This document shows positions 1 through 6,268 of a stretch of DNA of 38,587 nt, piece by piece. Each line of letters opens with the position of its first letter. The first letter of the stretch is position 1. The notes under the pieces are model-generated. The model was given only the letters and a program-made list of their open reading frames with translations, was not told the DNA's origin and did no database searches. The stretch is taken from positions 1 through 38,587 of the forward strand of contig JAJDEH010000253.1 of NCBI GenBank assembly GCA_029259935.1. The letters run 5' to 3'. The stretch is from Planctomycetota bacterium. GTDB taxonomy: Bacteria > Planctomycetota > Planctomycetia > Pirellulales > Pirellulaceae. Both the position numbers and the translations under genes were made by a program.

Positions 1-38
1 GGTTCTCCCCCTTGCCAAGGGGGAGCTAGAGGGGGTCG
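1..38 (+). repeat. 38-bp palindromic repeat, left copy
   Basis: The segment contains a perfect 9-bp stem (ctccccctt at 5-13 and aagggggag at 17-25) with a 3-nt loop, followed by a conserved tail rich in G. Its reverse complement recurs at 4513-4550 with one mismatch in 38 positions (position 26). The window begins at base 1, so the element may extend further left. Short palindromes of this kind are common between genes in planctomycetes. The opposite orientation of the two copies around the FGE and Roco-TIR genes is what makes this pair notable. Confidence 0.85.
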
Positions 39-100
39 CCCGCCAGTGTCCGTAAGCTTAAAAAACATCCAACAAGATCATCCGGCGGGACTGGGCAATC

Positions 101-916
101 ATGCACGAACCAGCACGACATGTTTTGACCTGGCCCGAACAGGGCGTGAGCATGGCCTTTCGCTGCATTCCAGCGGGAACGTTCCTGATGGGCAGCCGCG
201 GATACTATACCCGTGAGGAGCCGATTCATAGCGTGACGCTAAGCGAATTTTGGCTGGCCGAGACGCCGGTGACCCAGGCCCAATTTGCCTTGTGGACCGA
301 GGCCGAAAAAATTGATCACAAAAATCACTTCGAGGGACGTCCGGATCATCCGGCGGAAAACATGGATTGGCATCAAGCCGAAAACTTCTGCGATTGGCTG
401 ACGAAGACCAAGTCCGCCGAGTTTCCAGCAGCGGATTGGACGGCCGCGTTGCCCACCGAAGCGCAATGGGAATATGCCTGCCGGGCCAAAACCGTGACGG
501 AATATCACAGCGGTGACGGCGAGGCAGCTTTGGCGACCGCCGGGTGGTATGGTCGAAATTCGGATTCGACCAAGCCGGTGGCTGGTAAGCAAGCCAATGA
601 TTTTGGGCTCTACGATATGCACGGAAATGTTTTGGAGTGGTGTCGGGATCATTTTGCTGGAAACGCTTATCGAAGGCGTATTCAGGGAGTATGCGATCCG
701 TTCGTGGATGACGGCGTGTATCGGGCGGTTCGCGGCGGTAGCTGGTTCGTCAGCGCGCGGCTCGTGCGGTCGGCTTACCGCTATGCGGTCGGGCCTGACG
801 ACCGGAGCATCTATCTTGGCTTCCGCTGCGCTCTAGTTCATAGGCCAGCAGCAAGCCGCGGAGCGGAGGAGGAGCGTGAGCCAGGGAGACGCAGCGACCG
901 AGGGACGAGGGAGTGA
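101..916 (+). CDS. FGE-sulfatase-fold protein lacking the catalytic cysteines
   Basis: This 271-residue protein is almost entirely one formylglycine-generating-enzyme (SUMF1/EgtB-like) domain. Landmarks are IPAGTFLMGS at about 23-32, the ETPVTQAQF block at 54-62, LPTEAQWEYACRA at 117-129, GLYDMHGNVLEW at 169-180, RGGSW at 211-215 and GFRC at 240-243. True FGEs carry two cysteines in the stretch between RGGS and GFRC; here that stretch (FVSARLVRSAYRYA) has none, so sulfatase activation is unlikely and a binding, C-type-lectin-like role is more plausible. There is no signal peptide, so it should be cytoplasmic. No good ribosome binding site precedes the ATG. The last 25 or so residues (RPAASRGAEEE onward) lie beyond the normal domain end and appear to be read from an intergenic repeat. 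The stop overlaps a GTG of the next frame, and the Roco-TIR gene follows on the same strand, suggesting an operon. Confidence 0.85.
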   Translation: MHEPARHVLTWPEQGVSMAFRCIPAGTFLMGSRGYYTREEPIHSVTLSEFWLAETPVTQAQFALWTEAEKIDHKNHFEGRPDHPAENMDWHQAENFCDWLTKTKSAEFPAADWTAALPTEAQWEYACRAKTVTEYHSGDGEAALATAGWYGRNSDSTKPVAGKQANDFGLYDMHGNVLEWCRDHFAGNAYRRRIQGVCDPFVDDGVYRAVRGGSWFVSARLVRSAYRYAVGPDDRSIYLGFRCALVHRPAASRGAEEEREPGRRSDRGTRE

Positions 917-931
917 AGTCGACCGGCGAAT

Positions 932-964
932 GCTCCGCCGTAGCGGAGCGCGCGAAAATTTTTT
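932..964 (+). promoter_or_regulatory. Hairpin between the FGE and Roco-TIR genes
   Basis: A perfect 7-bp stem (gctccgc 932-938, gcggagc 943-949) with the loop cgta is followed, ten bases later, by six T residues (959-964). The T run is too far from the stem for a standard intrinsic terminator. It could still slow transcription, or shield the mRNA just before the start of the second gene. It may also simply be part of a palindromic repeat that begins inside the end of the FGE gene. The hairpin itself is certain; any regulatory role is inference. Confidence 0.4.
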
Positions 965-984
965 CGACACAGGAAATGAACACC

Positions 985-3942
985 ATGGCCGAGGCAGAGC
1001 TATTAGCAGGCGTCGTTGATGAAACAGAGCGGTCGCCCGTCTGGGACGAATATGGCACCAACGTGCAAAAAATCGTGCTCGGCAATTCACCAACCGGCCG
1101 GAATCGCGATGATCCGAAACTGCTCGCATTGGCCGAGTTGCCCGCCCGGTTTCCGCAGCTGACGGATCTTTATCTATGGCAAATTAGCGAATTGAGTCAT
1201 CTGCCCGAGTTGCCGCCGGGGTTACTGCGCCTGGAAGCGCGCGACTGCCCCGATCTCGCGAGTGTCGCCAACCTGCCCGCCGGCCTGGAAACGCTGGTCA
1301 TCGAAAACTGCCCCCGGCTCGACGATCTGCCAATCCAACAACAGACCTTCGAAGAACTGCTCGACTTGAGTGTTGCCGGGCTGCCACTGGCCGGCGACCG
1401 GATCAATCAACTGCTGGCCGCCTGCCCCAACCTGACGCGTTTCGACGCTTCTTCTTGCCAAAACTTACCGCAGATCAACGCCTGGCCCGCGACGCTGGAC
1501 CGCATCGACCTGAACCGCTGCCGGAACTTGACTGGCTTGCCGGCGAAATGGCCCCGCCGGCTGCGAAGGTTGGGGCTCCGCGGATGTACCCGCTTGGGCG
1601 GCTTCGACCCCGAGGCCGATTTTCCCGAAACGATCGATTATTTCGACTTGGCCTACGCCGAAAACTTCACCGAACTTCCCCGGCAACGGCGAACGCCGCG
1701 GACGTTGTTCTTGTTTCAATCGGGCATCCTGATGCCGCCCGGATCGGAACATGGCCGCGCCGACGACGAAAATGTTGCCCAGCGGACACAGGCTTACTTT
1801 AATGATGTGCGGTCGTTCGGCCAGGGGGAAGTGCGGCGCTGCAAGCTGCTGATCCTGGGCAATGGCGAAGCGGGCAAGACCTGTTTGGCCGGATCGCTGG
1901 TCACCGATCAGCCGCAGCAACACCAGCCCGACAGCACGCACGGCGTGCAATTCTGGGACTGGTACTGCTATTCGACGGTAGGCACGGCGGTGCGGCCGAT
2001 TCATCTGCACCTGTGGGATTTCGGCGGCCAAGAGATTTATCACAACACGCACCGCTTGTTCATGAGCCAAGGCGCGGTGTTCGTGGTGGTTTGGAAACCC
2101 GAACAAGACGGCAAACTGGCGCCCGAGTCCAATTCCAAATTCGGGTACCAAGACGAATGGCGGCCGCTGAAATACTGGCTAGACACGATCCACCTGGTCT
2201 GCCCGCACAAACCGCGCGTGGCGATCGTCTGCTCGCACCACGCGACCGGCAGCGACGAACTGCGGGCCCGGCTGCGCGCGGAAATCGGCGACGAGTATTT
2301 TTGCTCCGAGAACATTCCCTGCTACTTTCACGATTCGTATCAGAATCAAGGCGAAAAAGGGAAGCTTGTCGATTGGATCAAGGGCGAAGTAGGCGAAGTC
2401 GTCCGCACGCAAGGAACGGCGGTTCCGGCGCACTGGGAAATCGCCCAATCGATGGTCAGTTCGTGGCTGCCCGAGTCGGAATTCGGCTCGCACCAGCTCA
2501 AGCAGCCGCGCTACAACCGCTTGCCCCGTGAGCGGTTTGGCGAACTGCTGCACGATTGCATCATCGATCACACGGCCGTCGATCGGGAAGGAAAATTTGC
2601 GCGGCTGGCCGAGGCGCTGAACGAAGGACGCTTTGAACTGACCGAGGATCGCCTGACCCGCACCTTGGAATTCCTGACCCACAGCGGCTGGGTCTACTGG
2701 AACAAGGATCTCTTCGAGGGCCAAGTGATTATCGGCCAGCGATGGGCTTTGAACGCCATCTATACGGTACTCGACCGCCGCCAGGGCAGTACGATTTATG
2801 AGGCACTGTGCAACAGCCATGGGCAGTTCACCCGTCAGGATCTGGCGAACTGGGTGTGGGGCGACGACTACGACCAGAAGGAACAACAGTTGCTGATCTC
2901 GTTCATGGAGTCGGTCGGCGTTGTGTTTCGCTTGGTGTCCCGCGAAGAGTCGTACTGGGGCGAAGCGGTTTACAAAAGTTTCGAGCATCTGCCGAAATCC
3001 GAGGATCTGAATTTCCAGCGGCACTTCGACTCCCTGCCGGACAGTGCCAAGCACCGCGATACGATCCAGTCCGACAAGCTGCACCAAGGCGATTGGCACG
3101 CGCTGCTGAAGAACCTGGGTGAAAGCTACGGCACCGACGCCCAATACGCCGTCGACGGGTTCTATCTGCACAACAGCAAGGACGAACATACCTACTGGAT
3201 CCAAGTCGAAATGGCGGAAAACAAGCTGGGCGGCCGGATCGAGATTTCCGTTGCCGGCCCCGCCGCCCGGGAGCGCTGCGCTACGTTGGCGGAACATGTT
3301 ACCTCGTTCGTTCCCGACCGCCGCGGCGAACCGATACGGGGCGGGCGTTCCACGGCGCTAGCGGCCGGCGAGCCGCCCAAGAAAACGCAAGTCTTCTTTT
3401 CCTATTCTTGGGATCCGAAGGCCAGCGCCATTCCGCCCGGTTATGAAGAACCGGTCGATAGGTTATTCAACGCGCTGCAAGCCGACCCCACAATCGTCGC
3501 GATACGCGATAAGCAAGCAATGGCTGCGGGCGACAGCATCACGCGGTTCATGCAACGAATCAAAGTGGCCGACAAGGTGTTGGTGATCCACAGCGATAAG
3601 TATTGGAAGTCGGCATTTTGCATGCATGAATTCTCAATGGCGGTCGACGCGGCGTTGAACGGCCGTAAGTCGCTGCACGACATCCTGATCATGGTCAGCC
3701 ACCTACACAGCGGCATCGAAAGGTCGTCGGAAGCCTATCAGACGCATTGGGAGACGCTCGGCGACGAAAAGTTTCACAACATGCTGAACGACGTCACCTC
3801 GCCGGACAAGTTAAAGAAGGCGGCCGCGGACATGTTCGCGAATAAGATCCCTCAAATTCTGGGCCACTTGGACATCAATCGAAAGTGGACCGATGAAACC
3901 GCCGAACAGATCATCGACTGGGTGAAAACTCGTTGTGGTTGA
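985..3942 (+). CDS. LRR-Roc-COR-TIR protein, predicted NLR-like immune receptor
   Basis: This is a 985-residue multidomain protein. Residues 45-250 are leucine-rich repeats with a spacing near 20 (LPAGLETLVIENCPRL, WPATLDRIDLNRCRNL). Residues 285-470 are a Roc GTPase: P-loop GNGEAGKT at 292-299, switch DFGGQ at 345-349, and a degenerate base-recognition motif around CSHHA (416-420). Residues 505-660 match a COR domain (FLTHSGWVYW, VIIGQRWALNAIY, FTRQDLANWVW). The C terminus from about 800 is a TIR domain: FFSYSWD at 804-810, then SAFCMHEF, whose Glu882 aligns with the catalytic glutamate of NAD-cleaving TIRs. The ATG at 985 is preferred because aggaa lies nine bases upstream; an in-frame GTG at 913 and an ATG at 976 are alternatives. 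Roco proteins are regulated by nucleotide and ligand binding, so the likely logic is LRR sensing, GTPase switching and TIR output. It is probably co-transcribed with the FGE-fold gene. Confidence 0.9.
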   Translation: MAEAELLAGVVDETERSPVWDEYGTNVQKIVLGNSPTGRNRDDPKLLALAELPARFPQLTDLYLWQISELSHLPELPPGLLRLEARDCPDLASVANLPAGLETLVIENCPRLDDLPIQQQTFEELLDLSVAGLPLAGDRINQLLAACPNLTRFDASSCQNLPQINAWPATLDRIDLNRCRNLTGLPAKWPRRLRRLGLRGCTRLGGFDPEADFPETIDYFDLAYAENFTELPRQRRTPRTLFLFQSGILMPPGSEHGRADDENVAQRTQAYFNDVRSFGQGEVRRCKLLILGNGEAGKTCLAGSLVTDQPQQHQPDSTHGVQFWDWYCYSTVGTAVRPIHLHLWDFGGQEIYHNTHRLFMSQGAVFVVVWKPEQDGKLAPESNSKFGYQDEWRPLKYWLDTIHLVCPHKPRVAIVCSHHATGSDELRARLRAEIGDEYFCSENIPCYFHDSYQNQGEKGKLVDWIKGEVGEVVRTQGTAVPAHWEIAQSMVSSWLPESEFGSHQLKQPRYNRLPRERFGELLHDCIIDHTAVDREGKFARLAEALNEGRFELTEDRLTRTLEFLTHSGWVYWNKDLFEGQVIIGQRWALNAIYTVLDRRQGSTIYEALCNSHGQFTRQDLANWVWGDDYDQKEQQLLISFMESVGVVFRLVSREESYWGEAVYKSFEHLPKSEDLNFQRHFDSLPDSAKHRDTIQSDKLHQGDWHALLKNLGESYGTDAQYAVDGFYLHNSKDEHTYWIQVEMAENKLGGRIEISVAGPAARERCATLAEHVTSFVPDRRGEPIRGGRSTALAAGEPPKKTQVFFSYSWDPKASAIPPGYEEPVDRLFNALQADPTIVAIRDKQAMAAGDSITRFMQRIKVADKVLVIHSDKYWKSAFCMHEFSMAVDAALNGRKSLHDILIMVSHLHSGIERSSEAYQTHWETLGDEKFHNMLNDVTSPDKLKKAAADMFANKIPQILGHLDINRKWTDETAEQIIDWVKTRCG

Positions 3943-3944
3943 TC

Positions 3945-4085
3945 AATCCGAAATCCGAATCTCGAAATCCGAAACAAATTCAAAATCTGAATATCAAATG
4001 TTCAAAACGTGGAGCCAGCCGATTCTGTCATTGGAGCATTTGAAATTCGTGTTTGTTTCGGATTTCGAGATTCGGATTTCGGATT
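3945..4085. mobile_element. 141-bp MITE-like element with 34-bp perfect inverted repeats
   Basis: The arms 3945-3978 and 4052-4085 are exact reverse complements over 34 bp, and the similarity continues imperfectly inward. The arms themselves are built from the short unit aaatccgaa. The element starts two bases after the stop codon of the Roco-TIR gene, encodes nothing plausible and has no obvious target-site duplication. It may act as a 3-prime hairpin that ends or protects the transcript. Elements with this AT-rich ccgaa-type composition occur between genes in several planctomycetes. The term MITE is an inference from structure. Confidence 0.7.
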
Positions 4086-4512
4086 TTCTTATTGGTTGCC
4101 TCTCCGCCGCTCCAGGGCCGGTCAGCCTTTAAGTAGACCCTTTGGCGGGAACCGAGTAAAATGAAGCTAAGATGGGATTGGGCACACGGGGTTTGAGTAC
4201 TCACACGGAGTTGAGTACACATCGTGCTGAGTACACGAGGCTAAATCCACACCGTGCCGGGCAGCCCGTTGTAAGAAGCTGCGATTCGTCATTCGAAGCG
4301 TCAGGGCGTCACGCATTTCTTGAGATGTCGGCGATCCGATTTTTCTTTGCAAACATTTCGAGTGCGAATTTAAACGAGCTGCTTAAAAACAAGGGAAATG
4401 AGTGAAGGGCCATATGTTACACCAGCGTGAGTGCCCCGCTTCGACCCGTCTTGTTGATCTTTGACAATTTAGAATGTTTCAAGAGGTTCGTGGCCGGTTG
4501 CGATAAGGCAAA
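4086..4512. other. Gene-free stretch with short tandem motifs
   Basis: No convincing gene is present. Three copies of gagtac at 4195, 4213 and 4229 sit in degenerate units of about 16-18 bp. A ttgaca hexamer at 4461-4466 has no matching minus-10 box at the right distance. The composition is more AT-rich than in the flanking genes. Confidence 0.5.
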
Positions 4513-4550
4513 CGACCCCCTCTAACTCCCCCTTGGCAAGGGGGAGAACC
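4513..4550 (-). repeat. 38-bp palindromic repeat, right copy (inverted)
   Basis: This is the reverse complement of 1-38 with one mismatch. It carries the same 9-bp stem with a 3-nt loop (4526-4546). With the left copy it brackets the FGE gene, the LRR-Roc-COR-TIR gene and the MITE-like element, and it lies just upstream of the fumarase region. Confidence 0.85.
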
Positions 4551-4633
4551 GGCGGGGCCGCCGCCTTTTTCGTTGACAGGGTGTCGGGTAGGATTGACGC
4601 GCGGCGTGGTCACCGCCGTGTCGGTTTTTCCAA

Positions 4634-4686
4634 TTGTGGTGCAGCCGTCTCGGCTGCAGTCTGCAGGCGGGACGCCCGCACCACAA
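4634..4686. repeat. 53-bp palindromic intergenic repeat
   Basis: The ends ttgtggtgc (4634-4642) and gcaccacaa (4678-4686) are perfect inverted repeats. Inside are two further palindromes, around cagccgtctcggctg and ggcgggacgccc. Elements of this composition are scattered between genes in planctomycete genomes, from general familiarity with them. It lies in the leader region of the fumarase gene and is not translated if the start at 4740 is right. Confidence 0.6.
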
Positions 4687-4739
4687 CTTGCCACCGCGGC
4701 TTTGCGCCTTGTGCCTTACTTTTTTCGCGAGTCCCCACG

Positions 4740-6251
4740 ATGAATGCCGATCTTTTTCGCGCCAACATTTTAGAACTGATCCGCCGCACCAGCGCTTTTT
4801 TGCCAGCGGATATCGAGCACGTCATCTCGTTAAACCGATCGCTGGAAGAGGCCGGTTCCAAGGCCGAATTCGCTTTGGAATTGGTCAAGCAAAACATCGG
4901 CATTGCCAAATCGCGTTCGCTGCCGATTTGCCAAGATACGGGCACGATCAACTTCTATTTCGAAACGCCCAAAGACGTCGATCAAGTTCAACTCGCGGAA
5001 CTGACTCGCGAGGCGGTGGTCGAAGCGACCGAGCGCGGCTACCTACGTCAGAACTCGGTCGACAGCCTGACCGGCAAGAATACCGGCAACAACTTGGGCG
5101 CGGGCAGCCCGGTGTTTCACTGGGAGCAGACCCGTGAGTCGCATATCGACGTGCGTTTGATTCTGAAGGGTGGCGGCTGCGAAAACATGAGTACGCAGTA
5201 CAGCCTGCCGATGGAAATCCAAGGCAGCCGCGCCGATCGAACTTTGGAAGGCGTGCGAGCTTGTATTTTGGACGCCGTGTGGAAGGCTCAAGGCAAAGGC
5301 TGCGGACCGGGCTTTCTGGGCGTTTGTGTCGGCGGCGATCGGGCCAGCGGGTACGAATTCGCCAAGCGGCAACTGCTGCGAACGCCGGATGACACGAATT
5401 CCGATCCCAGCCTGGCGGAACTGGAGAACACCATCATGCAACAGGCCAACACGCTCGATATCGGCCCCATGGGATTCAGCGGAAAGTATACGGTCGGCGG
5501 TTGCAAGGTCGGCGCGATCAATCGGTTGCCCGCGTCTTATTATGTGACCATCGCCTATATGTGCTGGGCCTATCGGCGGCGGGGCGTATTGCTAGACACT
5601 GAAGGCCAGGTTCAGGATTGGCTTTATCAGCGAGAAGGAGAATTCGACGAAGAAGCGCCTCAGGTTGAACTAAACATACCGGCGGGCGAAGTGGTGCAAT
5701 TGACCACTCCGCTCAGTGAAGAAGATGTGCGGGGACTGAAAGCGGGCGATGTGGTGTTGCTAAGCGGTGTCGTCAACACGGCGCGAGACGCGGTTCATAA
5801 ATATTTGTTTGACGGCGGCGAACTGGACAGCATTCAAGACGGCGTGATCTATCACTGCGGCCCCGTGGTGATCAAGGAAGGCGGCGAGCATCGCGTGGTC
5901 GCGGCCGGCCCGACGACCTCCATTCGCGAAGAACCGTACCAGGCCGATATTATCAAACGGTTCGGCATCAAGGCCGTGATGGGCAAAGGCGGCATGGGCG
6001 AAAAGACGCGGCAAGCCTGTCAGGAAAACGGCTGCGTCTACTTGCACGGCATCGGCGGGGCGGCCCAAGTTTACGCCCAGTGCGTGGAAAAAGTGCTCAG
6101 CGTCCAGCTAGAAGAGTTCGGCAGCCCGGAAGCCGTGTGGGAACTCAAGGTAAATAACCTGCCCGCGGTCGTGACCATCGACGCGCACGGGCGCAGTCTG
6201 CATCAAGAAGTTTCCGATCACTCCAAGGAACTGCTCGGCGCGATTCTTTGA
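4740..6251 (+). CDS. Class I (iron-sulfur) fumarate hydratase, fused alpha and beta parts
   Basis: The enzyme interconverts fumarate and malate in the TCA cycle, in the cytoplasm. The 503-residue protein joins the N-terminal cluster-binding domain and the C-terminal (beta) domain found as separate subunits in some relatives. Probable 4Fe-4S ligands are Cys64 (in LPICQDTG), Cys188 (in KGCGPG) and Cys275 (in YMCWAYRR). The C-terminal half has the fumarase and tartrate dehydratase features GPTTSIREEPYQ, GKGGMGEKT and YLHGIGGAAQVYA. The frame is open upstream to 4533, but that part runs through two intergenic repeats and has no family similarity, so the ATG at 4740, where family similarity begins, is chosen. 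Related enzymes act on tartrate or other hydroxydicarboxylates, so the exact substrate is less certain than the class. The gene is convergent with the thioredoxin-like gene, 17 bases apart. Confidence 0.9.
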   Translation: MNADLFRANILELIRRTSAFLPADIEHVISLNRSLEEAGSKAEFALELVKQNIGIAKSRSLPICQDTGTINFYFETPKDVDQVQLAELTREAVVEATERGYLRQNSVDSLTGKNTGNNLGAGSPVFHWEQTRESHIDVRLILKGGGCENMSTQYSLPMEIQGSRADRTLEGVRACILDAVWKAQGKGCGPGFLGVCVGGDRASGYEFAKRQLLRTPDDTNSDPSLAELENTIMQQANTLDIGPMGFSGKYTVGGCKVGAINRLPASYYVTIAYMCWAYRRRGVLLDTEGQVQDWLYQREGEFDEEAPQVELNIPAGEVVQLTTPLSEEDVRGLKAGDVVLLSGVVNTARDAVHKYLFDGGELDSIQDGVIYHCGPVVIKEGGEHRVVAAGPTTSIREEPYQADIIKRFGIKAVMGKGGMGEKTRQACQENGCVYLHGIGGAAQVYAQCVEKVLSVQLEEFGSPEAVWELKVNNLPAVVTIDAHGRSLHQEVSDHSKELLGAIL

Positions 6252-6268
6252 GAGTGCCTCCGGGAACC

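Noticed and set aside
101..916. Sulfatase-activating enzyme
   Set aside because: The cysteines required for formylglycine formation are absent and no sulfatase gene is nearby.
2179..3297. A 372-residue antisense open frame in the Roco-TIR gene
   Set aside because: It is a shadow of the COR and linker coding region with no domain or start signals.
4195..4234. Iteron-type replication origin from gagtac repeats
   Set aside because: Only three degenerate copies with uneven spacing, and no initiator gene nearby.
4461..4466. Promoter with perfect TTGACA
   Set aside because: No minus-10 box lies at a suitable distance.
4533..4739. N-terminal extension of the fumarase by 69 residues
   Set aside because: The extension is read through two intergenic repeats and is unlike the family; the ATG at 4740 fits the fumarase N terminus.
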